Below are positions 1-8,389 of a stretch of DNA of 18,793 nucleotides, piece after piece. Position 1 is the first letter of the stretch. Each line of letters begins with the position of its first letter. The notes under the pieces were generated by a model. That model saw nothing but the letters and a program-made list of their open reading frames with translations, was not told where the DNA came from and made no database searches. The stretch lies in assembly GCA_947505025.1 (NCBI GenBank), contig CANNIJ010000017.1, forward strand, positions 1-18,793, read 5' to 3'. This DNA comes from Legionellaceae bacterium (lineage in GTDB: Bacteria > Pseudomonadota > Gammaproteobacteria > Legionellales > Legionellaceae). A program made the position numbers and the translations under genes.

Positions 1-531
1 ACGATTGAACGCGCTATAATGAAACAAACGCGTACAATTAGATTGCCAATTCACGTGTTAAAAGAGTTAAATACTTATTTACGTGCTGCTCGACAATTAA
101 CGCAAAAACTAGATCATGAGCCTTCGCCGGAAGAGATCGCAGAAATGCTCGACGTTCCATTAGAAGATGTTAAAAAACTTCTTGGATTAAACGATAAAGT
201 AACTTCAGTAGATACACCAATTGGTTATGACGAAAACAAGTCATTGCTAGATACGATCGCAGATGAAAATAGCTTGAACCCAGCGGTTGTTTTAACCGAT
301 GAAGACCTAAGAGGTCACCTTGAGGTATTATTGGGTGAACTTACCGATAATCAACAGCAAGTTCTGGCACGTCGCTTTGGTTTGCGTGGTTATGAAAAAT
401 CAACATTAGAGGAAGTGGGGTTTGAGGTTAATCTTACGCGGGAACGGGTACGCCAAATCCAAGTCGAAGCACTTAAAACTTTGCGTAAACATTTTGAAAG
501 CATGGGGTTAACTCAAGAGGATTTGTTTTAA
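1..531 (+). CDS. rpoS: RNA polymerase sigma factor RpoS, 3' part (5' end outside window)
   Basis: This is the C-terminal ~176 residues of the stationary-phase/general-stress sigma factor. The frame is open from base 1 (TIERAIMKQTRTIRLPIHV), so the ATG at 19 is internal; the same stretch occurs inside E. coli RpoS at the end of region 2. What follows is region 3 (KLDHEPSPEEIAEMLDVP) and the region 4.2 helix-turn-helix (STLEEVGFEVNLTRERVRQI) that reads the -35 element. The ARRFGLRGYE and SVDTP motifs are typical of RpoS rather than RpoD. Only 12 bases separate its TAA from mutM, so the two are probably co-transcribed. In most gammaproteobacteria nlpD lies directly upstream of rpoS, but here nlpD is at 15540-16241 on the other strand. 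The upstream context is outside the window. Confidence 0.95.
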   Translation, partial: TIERAIMKQTRTIRLPIHVLKELNTYLRAARQLTQKLDHEPSPEEIAEMLDVPLEDVKKLLGLNDKVTSVDTPIGYDENKSLLDTIADENSLNPAVVLTDEDLRGHLEVLLGELTDNQQQVLARRFGLRGYEKSTLEEVGFEVNLTRERVRQIQVEALKTLRKHFESMGLTQEDLF

Positions 532-543
532 GAGTCGAGTAGA

Positions 544-1359
544 ATGCCAGAGTTACCTGAGGTTGAAACGATAATGCGTGGATTGGCTCCTTATATATTA
601 GGAGCTAAAATAGATAAGGCCATCTCTCGTTGTATAAAATTACGTTGGCCAATCCCAGAAAATTTAAACGAACTTGTTTCAGGGAAAACCATTTCGGATA
701 TTTCCAGACGTGGCAAATACATGTTGCTACGGGTAGAGACAGGTACTTTAATTATTCATTTGGGCATGTCCGGCCGCCTGTGTTTCTTAAAAGCTCCTCG
801 TCCGGTACAAAAACATGATCATGTAGACATAATTTTTTCCCATGATGCAGTCTTACGCTATACCGATCCACGCCGCTTTGGGGCTGTGTTATGGACCGCA
901 GAGAATCCTGAGACGCATCCGCTTTTAATTAATTTAGGTGTTGAACCTCTGAGCGATAAGTTTACAGCAGAGTATTTGTTCAAATGTACGGCAAATAGAC
1001 GCGTACCAGTTAAACCCATGATCATGGCGGGAAAAATTGTTGTTGGGGTTGGGAATATATATGCGGCAGAAGCTTTATTTTTATCCGGAATTAACCCCGC
1101 CTTACCCGCAAATCAATTAACGCTTAAACAATGTGAACGTTTGGTTGCAATGATCAAACAAGTATTAGAGTTTGCTATTACTCAAGGTGGAACCACCCTA
1201 AAAGACTTCGTCAATAGCGACGGTCTCCCAGGTTATTTTTCTCAAAAACTGAATGTTTACGGACGAGGCGGACTGCCTTGCGTGGTTTGTAAAAAACCAC
1301 TTACTACATGTGTTTTAGGTCAACGTGCAACAGTTTTTTGCGATCATTGTCAGCGCTAA
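544..1359 (+). CDS. mutM: Formamidopyrimidine-DNA glycosylase (Fpg/MutM)
   Basis: This is a bifunctional base-excision repair enzyme that removes 8-oxoguanine and formamidopyrimidines and cuts the abasic site by beta/delta elimination. The mature N-terminus PELPEVE carries the catalytic proline (residue 2) and glutamate (residue 3). Lys58 in SRRGKY corresponds to the conserved Lys57 of E. coli. The helix-two-turn-helix GVGNIYAAEALF is intact. The C-terminal zinc finger has Cys246, Cys249, Cys266 and Cys269, with the GQR DNA-binding motif between the pairs (Arg261). The length of 271 aa is normal. The ATG is fixed by the need for Pro at position 2. It follows rpoS by 12 bases, which suggests expression with the stress sigma factor transcript. 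Confidence 0.96.
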   Translation: MPELPEVETIMRGLAPYILGAKIDKAISRCIKLRWPIPENLNELVSGKTISDISRRGKYMLLRVETGTLIIHLGMSGRLCFLKAPRPVQKHDHVDIIFSHDAVLRYTDPRRFGAVLWTAENPETHPLLINLGVEPLSDKFTAEYLFKCTANRRVPVKPMIMAGKIVVGVGNIYAAEALFLSGINPALPANQLTLKQCERLVAMIKQVLEFAITQGGTTLKDFVNSDGLPGYFSQKLNVYGRGGLPCVVCKKPLTTCVLGQRATVFCDHCQR

Positions 1360-1435
1360 CATCAATCTTTAGGTGACCCCACACTTACTAAGTAATCCTT
1401 AAATAAGCCCAAAAAAAATCATAAAGTTACTTTTT

Positions 1436-1464
1436 TTGTCATTTAAGCTAATCTTTTTTACACT
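1436..1464 (+). promoter_or_regulatory. Putative sigma70-type promoter for the lipoprotein L,D-transpeptidase
   Basis: TTGTCA (1436-1441) and TACACT (1459-1464) are separated by exactly 17 bases in an AT-rich gap. Transcription would start near 1470, about 17 bases before the strong GGAGGG Shine-Dalgarno at 1487-1492. This is a sequence match only and no start site is known. Confidence 0.5.
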
Positions 1465-1498
1465 CCGTCCGATAAATATTAAAACAGGAGGGTAAATG

Positions 1499-2056
1499 AT
1501 GAAGAAGATAATAGCAATAATTCCTTTATGCGCAGCCATAGGCGCATGTGTTACTGGCGGAAGTTCTGTTCCTATCGTTGATGATTCTGGACAGACGCAT
1601 TATACCAAAAGCATGAGCTCAGACACCAAAGGGAGTTTTTATTTCCCTGCGACGCGAGAGTCTACAGGTCAAAAAGTATTTATTTTTGACCCAAAAGCAA
1701 CGGCTTGGGCGGCTTATGACGCGCAAGGCAATCGACTTGAAACCGGTAGTGCTTCAGGCGGCAAAGACTTTTGCGAGGATGTTGGACATCCATGCCGTAC
1801 AGTAACCGGAACATTCCATGTTTATTCAAAAAAGGGGCCTGAATGCACCAGTAGCTTGTATCCAATTGAAACACATGGTGGAGCTAGAATGCCTTATTGC
1901 ATGCACTTTAGTGGCGGGTATTCGATTCATGCCGCGTATGATGTCCCTAACAGTAATGTTAGTCATGGCTGCATTCGCGTATTACCCGCTGCAGCACAAT
2001 GGTTAAATCAGGACTTCATGGATGTTGGAACCACTGTGATAGTGAAACCATACTGA
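1499..2056 (+). CDS. Lipoprotein L,D-transpeptidase (YkuD domain)
   Basis: This is a predicted envelope enzyme that makes 3-3 peptidoglycan cross-links or attaches proteins to murein. Residues 1-16 form a signal peptide ending in a lipobox-like AIGAC, with lipidated Cys17. The YkuD signature lies at 144-160: His144, then SHGCIRV with His156 and the nucleophile Cys158. The 185-aa protein has five further cysteines after the lipidated one (FCEDVGHPC, ECTSS, PYCMH), an even spread that could form disulfides in the periplasm. Two ATGs are adjacent. I choose the second (1499) because GGAGGG ends 6 bases before it, against 3 bases for the ATG at 1496. The gene has its own promoter-like sequence and looks monocistronic. 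The exact acceptor substrate cannot be told. Confidence 0.88.
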   Translation: MKKIIAIIPLCAAIGACVTGGSSVPIVDDSGQTHYTKSMSSDTKGSFYFPATRESTGQKVFIFDPKATAWAAYDAQGNRLETGSASGGKDFCEDVGHPCRTVTGTFHVYSKKGPECTSSLYPIETHGGARMPYCMHFSGGYSIHAAYDVPNSNVSHGCIRVLPAAAQWLNQDFMDVGTTVIVKPY

Positions 2057-2255
2057 TAAGTGACTGGCCTATAGACTGAATCTACAATTTGTCCAGCGTC
2101 TTCATCATAGTGGTACAGGCGCTGATCTGTTGGCCGGGTCAATGAGTGGATGCTCAAGTTGCATCAATTTCTAATAATCTATTCCAGACTGGATCGCCTA
2201 GCGAGATTAACGTATGATTGTGTCTGTTTTTTTAGATTTTTAGGATGCGTCCCAG
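2057..2255. other. Intergenic region upstream of gyrA
   Basis: This 199-base region has no convincing gene. It must hold the gyrA promoter, but no good -35/-10 pair is visible. TATGAT at 2213-2218 is a possible -10 with only a poor -35 (around 2190). A short inverted repeat TCCAG-A-CTGGA lies at 2183-2193. T-rich runs precede the TAGGA ribosome-binding sequence at 2241-2245. No hairpin terminator for the upstream gene is evident. Confidence 0.4.
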
Positions 2256-4808
2256 ATGGTTCAGTCAGCCAAAGAAATTACTTCGGTCAGCATCGAAGAT
2301 GAATTAAAACAATCTTATCTTGATTACGCCATGAGCGTGATCGTCGGGCGTGCATTGCCGGATGTGCGGGATGGATTGAAGCCCGTTCATCGACGTGTTT
2401 TGTTTGCCATGGGTGAACTTGGTAACGATTGGAATAAGCCATATAAGAAGTCAGCGCGGGTCGTGGGTGACGTGATCGGTAAATACCATCCTCATGGCGA
2501 TACTGCAGTCTATGACACAATTGTGCGTATGGCACAAGATTTCTCAATGCGTTGTCCTTTGGTAGATGGACAAGGTAACTTTGGCTCGGTTGATGGTGAC
2601 TCGCCTGCAGCTATGCGGTACACAGAAATTCGCATGTCTAAATTAGCGCATGCATTGATGTCAGACTTAGACAAAGAAACTGTTGATTTTGGCCCCAACT
2701 ATGACGGCACTGAATTTGCGCCCCTGGTTCTGCCGGCTCGCCTGCCCAATTTATTAGTTAATGGATCCTCAGGGATAGCCGTGGGTATGGCCACAAACAT
2801 ACCACCACATAATCTAACTGAAGTCGTTGATGCTTGCTTGGCCTTGATCGAAACACCAGCATTAAACATAGATGATTTGATGGAAATTGTTCCTGGACCA
2901 GATTTTCCTACTTCGGGAATCATCAATGGAAGAGCCGGGATTGTACAAGCCTATCGCACAGGACGCGGACGAATTTCGATCCGTGCACGAATTAAAGTAG
3001 AAACTGATGAAAATACCGGTCGACAAGCAATCATAGTTTATGAGTTGCCATACCAGGTAAATAAAGCACGTTTGGTTGAGCGTATTGCTGAACTTGTGCG
3101 AGAAAAGCGCCTGGAAGGGATCTCTGGATTGCGGGATGAGTCTGATCGCGAAGGTATGCGCGTGGTTATCGAGCTCAAGCGCGGAGAAATGGTAGAGGTT
3201 ATGCTGAACAATCTCTATGCACACACACAAATGCAAAATGTTTTCGGCATAAACATGGTCGCATTGGTTGATGGTCAGCCACTAACCTTGAATTTAAAAC
3301 AAATATTAGAATGTTTCATTAAACATCGTCGTGAAGTAGTCAGTCGTAGATGTTTGTTTGAATTACGTAAAGCCCGCCGGCGTGCACATCTTTTGGAAGG
3401 CCTGGGAATTGCACTGGCGAACATTGATGAGATGATTGCATTAATTAAAAGCTCACCAACTCCCGCAGCAGCTAAACAAGCATTATTAACTAATGTTTGG
3501 CAGCCTGGTTTGGTGCAAGCGATGCTTGATACTGCAGGTAGTGGCGCATCACGTCTGGATGACTTGCCTGCAGAGTATGGTTTACTCGCAGATGGGTATC
3601 ATTTGTCTCCAGACCAAGCCCAAGCCATTTTAGATTTAAGATTGCATCGATTAACTGCTTTAGAACAAGATAAAATCTTAGATGAGTTCAAGCAGTTATT
3701 ATTGTTGATTTGTGATTTATTAGATATCTTAGCAACTCCAGCGCGTTTATTGGCAATCATTCGTGATGAATTGATCGAGATCAAAACACAATTTGGTGAT
3801 GCAAGACGTACAGAAATAATGGCTTCCCAGGAAGATTTAACCGTTGAGGATTTAATTACCGAAGAAGACGTAGTTGTCACACTTTCACATATGGGGTATG
3901 TAAAATACCAACCATTATCGGCCTATCAAGCTCAGCATCGAGGTGGCAAAGGTAAGAGTGCCGCACATGTGAAAGAAGAGGATTTTGTTGAGCGTTTAGT
4001 GATTGCCAGCACGCATGATACGTTACTGTGTTTTTCAAACCACGGTAAATTATATTGGCTTAAAGCCTATGAATTGCCTTTGGCCAGCAGAACTGCACGC
4101 GGCAAGCCGATTGTAAATATCTTGCCATTAGCTGAGAATGAGTCGATTAATGCAATCTTACCGGTGCGTAATTACGACGAAACTAGTTTTGTCTTTATGG
4201 CAACAGCTAGAGGCACAGTTAAAAAGGTTTCTTTGAGCGCGTTTAGTCGTCCACGAAGTAACGGAATTATCGCTATCTCTTTAGATGATGATGACCGTTT
4301 AATTGGGGTTGATATAACTGATGGCAGCAAAGATATTTTATTATTTTCTGATGCCGGTAAAGTAATCAGGTTTGATGAAGGCTTAATTCGTCCTCTGGGA
4401 CGAACAGCGCGTGGTGTGCGCGGCATGCGCCTGTTGGACGGACAATCATTGATCTCATTAGTTGTAGGTCGAACCGGCGGGACTATATTAACCGCGACTA
4501 AACTTGGTTATGGTAAACGTACCGCTATAGAAGAGTATCGTGTTACCGGTCGAGGTGGTCAAGGTGTGATATCAATTCAGGTCAACGAACGTAACGGTAA
4601 TGTAGTTCGTGCGGTGCACGTTGCTGACCATGATGAAGCGATGTTGATCACTGATCAAGGAACTTTAGTCCGTTTCAAAGTCGAAGAATTATCCATAATT
4701 GGACGTAATACACAAGGTGTGCGTTTGATCAATGTTAGTCCAGGTGAACATGTCGTGGGAATGCAACGGATCGAAGAGTTGCAAGATGAAGAGATTGTAA
4801 GTGAATAG
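2256..4808 (+). CDS. gyrA: DNA gyrase subunit A
   Basis: This is the breakage-reunion subunit of gyrase, acting with GyrB as A2B2 to introduce negative supercoils using ATP. The catalytic tyrosine is Tyr122 in AAMRYTE. The quinolone-resistance region reads HPHGDTAVYDT, giving Thr83 and Asp87. Thr rather than Ser at 83 is the wild type in Legionella and Pseudomonas, as I recall. The C-terminal beta-pinwheel begins around residue 530 with a GyrA-box variant QHRGGKG (canonical QRRGGKG), which is needed for DNA wrapping. The length of 850 aa is typical, with a short acidic tail. The start ATG has TAGGA 10 bases upstream. The last 8 bases overlap the GTG start of serC, so the two are translationally linked. 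Confidence 0.97.
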   Translation: MVQSAKEITSVSIEDELKQSYLDYAMSVIVGRALPDVRDGLKPVHRRVLFAMGELGNDWNKPYKKSARVVGDVIGKYHPHGDTAVYDTIVRMAQDFSMRCPLVDGQGNFGSVDGDSPAAMRYTEIRMSKLAHALMSDLDKETVDFGPNYDGTEFAPLVLPARLPNLLVNGSSGIAVGMATNIPPHNLTEVVDACLALIETPALNIDDLMEIVPGPDFPTSGIINGRAGIVQAYRTGRGRISIRARIKVETDENTGRQAIIVYELPYQVNKARLVERIAELVREKRLEGISGLRDESDREGMRVVIELKRGEMVEVMLNNLYAHTQMQNVFGINMVALVDGQPLTLNLKQILECFIKHRREVVSRRCLFELRKARRRAHLLEGLGIALANIDEMIALIKSSPTPAAAKQALLTNVWQPGLVQAMLDTAGSGASRLDDLPAEYGLLADGYHLSPDQAQAILDLRLHRLTALEQDKILDEFKQLLLLICDLLDILATPARLLAIIRDELIEIKTQFGDARRTEIMASQEDLTVEDLITEEDVVVTLSHMGYVKYQPLSAYQAQHRGGKGKSAAHVKEEDFVERLVIASTHDTLLCFSNHGKLYWLKAYELPLASRTARGKPIVNILPLAENESINAILPVRNYDETSFVFMATARGTVKKVSLSAFSRPRSNGIIAISLDDDDRLIGVDITDGSKDILLFSDAGKVIRFDEGLIRPLGRTARGVRGMRLLDGQSLISLVVGRTGGTILTATKLGYGKRTAIEEYRVTGRGGQGVISIQVNERNGNVVRAVHVADHDEAMLITDQGTLVRFKVEELSIIGRNTQGVRLINVSPGEHVVGMQRIEELQDEEIVSE

Positions 4809-5880
4809 GGGTTATTATTTTAGTGCTGGCCCGGCACAACTGCCAGAGTCAATTCTGCTAGAAGTGCAGTCAGAGTTATTAAATTGGCATGATCAAGGAT
4901 GTTCAATCCTAGAAATTGGTCATAGAACTAAAGTTTTTGAAGATTTAATGCAGGAAATGACTCAGGATTTGCGTGATTTATTGGCGATTCCAGATAATTA
5001 CCACATATTGTTTTTAGGTGGGGCAGCACGATCGCAGTTTGCCATGGTTCCAATGAACATATTGGAACCGAATCAGTCTGCTGCACATGTGATATCTGGG
5101 ACCTGGTCAGAATTAGCATTTCAGGAGGCTGCACGCTTAACAAAAGCCTATTGTTTGGCAGATTCAATCGACACCGGTTACTCGGATATCCCATATATAG
5201 AAACCGCAAATTTACAGTCAAACACAGCATATGTTCAATATACCCCTAACGAAACCATACACGGAGTACGTTGGCCGGATATGCCGGAGGTACATGGTTT
5301 GCCTTTAGTCGCTGATATGACTTCATGCTTGCTAAGTGAGCCGATTGATATAAATAAGTATGGCTTAATTTTTGCTGGCGCGCAAAAAAATATAGCTTCG
5401 GCTGGAATGACTGTAGTAATTGTTCGCTCTGATTGGATGCAGCGTACTCCAATGATGCCATTACCTATAATGTCTGATTATAGAACACACGTTAAACATA
5501 AATCATTGTACGCAACCCCGCCAACGTTTAATTGTTATCTTGCTGCAAAAATGTTTAAGTGGATCAAGCAACAGGGCGGTGTAGACTGTTTAAATGTACA
5601 AAACATTAAAAAAGCCAATATGTTATATGATTATATCGACTCTTCTTCTGAGTATCATTGTCGTGTAGAAAAAAAGGCACGTTCACGAATGAATATTTGT
5701 TTTGCGTTAAACGATCCAACCATGGAAGCAGAATTTCTTTTAGGTGCAACTAAAGCTGGCTTATACGCGCTCAACGGACATCGCCAGGTTGGTGGTTTAA
5801 GGGCCAGTATCTATAACTCAATGCCGGTAGCAGGTGTTGAGGCATTAATTTCGTTCATGAAAGTTTTTGCAAGCAGATGA
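4801..5880 (+). CDS. serC: Phosphoserine aminotransferase
   Basis: This PLP enzyme of serine synthesis converts 3-phosphohydroxypyruvate plus glutamate to phosphoserine. It also acts in DXP-dependent vitamin B6 synthesis on the 4-phosphoerythronate branch, which is relevant because pdxJ lies in the same window. Visible marks are the N-terminal FSAGPA, HRTK (41-44), the glycine-rich phosphate site GGAARSQFA (73-81), Trp102, DMTS (172-175) and the PLP lysine Lys196 in AGAQKNIASAG. The 359-aa length fits the family. GGAARSQFA differs from the usual GGAS/T-x-QFA, so the protein is somewhat divergent. The start is GTG at 4801 with AAGAG upstream, inside the end of gyrA. cmk follows after 7 bases with no aroA between. 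Confidence 0.93.
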   Translation: MNRGYYFSAGPAQLPESILLEVQSELLNWHDQGCSILEIGHRTKVFEDLMQEMTQDLRDLLAIPDNYHILFLGGAARSQFAMVPMNILEPNQSAAHVISGTWSELAFQEAARLTKAYCLADSIDTGYSDIPYIETANLQSNTAYVQYTPNETIHGVRWPDMPEVHGLPLVADMTSCLLSEPIDINKYGLIFAGAQKNIASAGMTVVIVRSDWMQRTPMMPLPIMSDYRTHVKHKSLYATPPTFNCYLAAKMFKWIKQQGGVDCLNVQNIKKANMLYDYIDSSSEYHCRVEKKARSRMNICFALNDPTMEAEFLLGATKAGLYALNGHRQVGGLRASIYNSMPVAGVEALISFMKVFASR

Positions 5881-5887
5881 GTTATAT

Positions 5888-6574
5888 ATGACAAAAATTA
5901 CTGTAATAACATTAGATGGTCCCAGTGGGACCGGCAAAGGAACAGCATGTCATTTGCTGGCGCAGAAGTTAGGTTTTAATTTTTTAGATAGCGGTTCTAT
6001 TTATAGAGTGTTAGCACTCGCAGGCAAACAGATTGGGTTGGCTGCGGATGACTTAACTGCTTGGGGCAATTTAGCTGTGCAATTGGACTTACATTTCGCA
6101 GTAGGACCTGACTTTATATCATTAGTTTATCTGGATGGACAAGAAGTTAGCGCTGATATTCGTACAGAAGAATGCGGCCAGGAAGCCTCCAGAGTTGCTT
6201 GTATTCCATCAATTAGGTCAGCCTTGTTGGATCGTCAACGATCTTTTGCTCAGCAACCAGGTTTAGTCACGGATGGACGTGATATGGGGACTGTTGTTTT
6301 TCCGGAGGCACAATTAAAGTTTTATTTGGATGCTTCTGCTCAGACACGGGCAAATCGTCGTTATTTACAGTTGATAAAGATGGGCAAACATGCTAGCCTT
6401 TCGCAGGTTATACATGAGTTGTCTGAGCGTGACGCACGTGACATGGGTCGAGAATATGCGCCATTATGTGCTGCGATTGATGCAATTCATATAGATACTA
6501 ATGGTTTAGGTGTCATGCAAGTGTTTCAGGAGTTATGGAAACATGTAGTAGAGCGTGGTTTAGGGGGAAGTTGA
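5888..6574 (+). CDS. cmk: Cytidylate kinase
   Basis: Cmk phosphorylates CMP and dCMP with ATP. The P-loop GPSGTGKG lies near residues 11-18, followed by FLDSGSIYR, which contributes to the CMP site, and the TDGRDMGTVVFP motif around 133-144. The lid region contains RRYLQL and SERDARDMGR. The 228-aa length is normal. I take the ATG at 5888; an in-frame TTG at 5867 would lie inside serC and has no ribosome-binding site. The gene sits between serC and rpsA as in many gammaproteobacteria. The stop codon lies in a hairpin that precedes rpsA. Confidence 0.95.
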   Translation: MTKITVITLDGPSGTGKGTACHLLAQKLGFNFLDSGSIYRVLALAGKQIGLAADDLTAWGNLAVQLDLHFAVGPDFISLVYLDGQEVSADIRTEECGQEASRVACIPSIRSALLDRQRSFAQQPGLVTDGRDMGTVVFPEAQLKFYLDASAQTRANRRYLQLIKMGKHASLSQVIHELSERDARDMGREYAPLCAAIDAIHIDTNGLGVMQVFQELWKHVVERGLGGS

Positions 6575-6590
6575 AATAAATCAATCTTCC
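6566..6590 (+). promoter_or_regulatory. Hairpin in the rpsA leader, overlapping the cmk stop
   Basis: GGAAG-TTGA (6566-6574) pairs with TCAA-CTTCC (6581-6590) across a 6-base loop, with one bulged T at 6585. It contains the cmk TGA and lies 27 bases before the rpsA ATG, followed by a short T-run. S1 synthesis is autoregulated through structured leaders in E. coli. A similar role here is inference, and a weak attenuator is the alternative. Confidence 0.35.
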
Positions 6591-6617
6591 GTGGTTTTAA
6601 TCTTTGAGTTTAATAAC

Positions 6618-8294
6618 ATGTCAGAATCTTTTCAGGATCTATTCGAACACAGTATGGTGGGTGTGCAATTCTATCCAGGCGCGATCATTGCAGCCGACGT
6701 CGTTAGTATTGATGACGATTACGTAACCTTAAATGCCGGCTTAAAATCCGAAGGTATCGTGCCCATTGAAGAATTCTATGACAAAAATGGTGATTTAGAA
6801 ATCAAGGTTGGTGACAGCGTTGAAGTGGCTTTGGACTCAATTGAGGACGGTTACGGCGAAACCTTATTGTCACGTGAAAAAGCAAAACGTCAAGAATCTT
6901 GGCGCAAACTGTCTAAATCACACGAAAACAATGATACAGTCATTGGTTTGATTTCAGGTAAAGTCAAAGGTGGTTTCACCGTTGAAATTGGCACTATTCG
7001 TGCGTTCTTGCCTGGTTCACTAGTCGATGTACGTCCAGTACGCGATCCTTCTTATTTGGAAGGCAAAGAGCTTGAGTTTAAAGTCATTAAGATGGATGTG
7101 AAGCGTAATAATATAGTTGTTTCACGTCGCGCAGTTGTTGAAGAAGAAAGCAGTGCTGATCGACAAGCCTTGCTAGACTCTTTACATGACGGTCAAGTAT
7201 TAAATGGTATTGTTAAAAACCTCACAGACTATGGTGCGTTTATTGATCTGGGTGGAATCGATGGTCTGTTACATATAACTGACATTTCTTGGAAGAGAGT
7301 TAAACATCCAAGTGAGTTATTGACTGTTGGTCAAGACGTTAAGGTTAAAGTTTTAAGCTTTGACAGCGAACGTAATCGAGTTTCATTAGGCATGAAACAA
7401 TTAGGTAACGATCCATGGGTTGAATTAGTTGGACGTTATCCAATTGGACGTCGTTTAGAAGGTAAAGTTACTAATATTACTGACTACGGATGTTTTGTTG
7501 AGATTGAAGAAGGTGTTGAAGGTTTGGTTCATATGTCAGAAATGGACTGGACTAACAAAAACGTACATCCAAGCAAGGTAGTTGCACTTGGAGATGTTGT
7601 TGGTGTTATGGTGCTTGAAATTGACGAAAATCGTCGCAGAATTTCTTTAGGCATGAAACAATGCGTGGGAAATCCATGGCAAAACTTCTCTCAACATCAT
7701 GCTAAAGGACAAAAAGTTAGCGGAAAAATTCGATCTATCACCGATTTTGGTGTGTTTATTGGGTTAGACGGTGACATCGATGGCTTGGTCCATTTATCAG
7801 ATATTTCCTGGACAATTCCAGGTGAAGAAGCTGTGAAACAGTTCAAGAAAGGCCAGGAACTAGAAGCTGTAATTCTGGCAATTGACTCTGAACGTGAGCG
7901 TATTTCTTTAGGTTTAAAACAAATGGAAGGTGATGTATTCACTGGTTACGTGGATGAGTTTGTTAAAGGCACTGTAGTAACAGGAACTGTGGTAGCTGTT
8001 GATGCCAAGTCAGTTTCGGTTGAATTAATGCCGGACGTGATTGGTACAATTCGCGCCAATGATCTTTCAGATGAGAAGGTTGACGATGCGACTAATGTGG
8101 TAAAAGTTGGCGAGATAATCGAAGCTAAGATTATGTCTGTAGATCGCAAAAACCGCACTATTTCGTTATCTGTCAAAGCTAAAGATGCTCAGGATCAAGC
8201 TGAGGTCATGAAGAAATATTCACGCAGTGGTGAAGTTTCTACAACTTTAGGTGATCTGTTGAAAGAAAAAATGGCTAACAAAGATAGTGAATAA
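6618..8294 (+). CDS. rpsA: 30S ribosomal protein S1
   Basis: S1 is the largest small-subunit protein; it binds mRNA leaders and helps initiation on structured or weak-SD messages. The 558-aa product has six S1/OB domains, at about 22-87, 105-171, 192-260, 277-347, 364-434 and 451-520. Repeated signatures such as ITDYGCFVEI, EGLVHMSEMDW, RISLGMKQ and TDFGVFIGL are clear. The length equals that of E. coli S1 (557 aa). The start MSESFQDLFE at 6618 matches the family N-terminus; an upstream in-frame GTG (6591) would add an unrelated 9-residue tail. The SD is poor, as is usual for rpsA. An intrinsic terminator follows 42 bases after the stop, and ihfB, the usual neighbour, is absent. Confidence 0.97.
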   Translation: MSESFQDLFEHSMVGVQFYPGAIIAADVVSIDDDYVTLNAGLKSEGIVPIEEFYDKNGDLEIKVGDSVEVALDSIEDGYGETLLSREKAKRQESWRKLSKSHENNDTVIGLISGKVKGGFTVEIGTIRAFLPGSLVDVRPVRDPSYLEGKELEFKVIKMDVKRNNIVVSRRAVVEEESSADRQALLDSLHDGQVLNGIVKNLTDYGAFIDLGGIDGLLHITDISWKRVKHPSELLTVGQDVKVKVLSFDSERNRVSLGMKQLGNDPWVELVGRYPIGRRLEGKVTNITDYGCFVEIEEGVEGLVHMSEMDWTNKNVHPSKVVALGDVVGVMVLEIDENRRRISLGMKQCVGNPWQNFSQHHAKGQKVSGKIRSITDFGVFIGLDGDIDGLVHLSDISWTIPGEEAVKQFKKGQELEAVILAIDSERERISLGLKQMEGDVFTGYVDEFVKGTVVTGTVVAVDAKSVSVELMPDVIGTIRANDLSDEKVDDATNVVKVGEIIEAKIMSVDRKNRTISLSVKAKDAQDQAEVMKKYSRSGEVSTTLGDLLKEKMANKDSE

Positions 8295-8309
8295 TCTTTG
8301 TTAATCGCC

Positions 8310-8335
8310 TGGTCTAGGAATGGTCTAGGCATGCC
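8310..8335. repeat. Two direct 9-bp repeats plus an 8-bp palindrome upstream of lapA
   Basis: TGGTCTAGG occurs at 8310-8318 and again at 8321-8329, so the period is 11 bp (one helical turn). The second copy runs into the palindrome GGCATGCC (8328-8335). This could be a binding site on one face of the helix, or part of a second small hairpin before the terminator. Confidence 0.4.
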
Positions 8336-8373
8336 AGGGCTGTTCGTCTAGTAATATAGACGAACAGCTTTTT
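8336..8373 (+). terminator. Rho-independent terminator after rpsA
   Basis: A perfect 12-bp stem, GCTGTTCGTCTA (8339-8350) with TAGACGAACAGC (8357-8368), encloses a 6-base loop GTAATA. Five T residues follow directly (8369-8373). The stem can extend by A-T and G-T pairs into the T-run. It ends the gyrA-rpsA transcription unit and lies only 16 bases before the lapA start. Confidence 0.9.
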
Positions 8374-8389
8374 ACTAAGGAGCTAGAGC

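Noticed and set aside
19..531. A complete small sigma-like protein starting at the ATG at 19
   Set aside because: The frame is open to base 1 and the residues before the ATG (TIERAI) match the interior of RpoS, so the gene is cut by the window edge.
2862..3236. Open frame of 124 codons on the minus strand within gyrA
   Set aside because: Antisense shadow of an unambiguous gyrA; no ribosome-binding site and composition unlike a real protein. The same applies to the other minus-strand frames under gyrA, serC, rpsA and nagZ.
4200..4215. Thr83 in GyrA as a quinolone-resistance mutation
   Set aside because: Thr at this position (codon at 2502-2504) is the normal residue in several gammaproteobacteria including Legionella and Pseudomonas; it is not evidence of acquired resistance.
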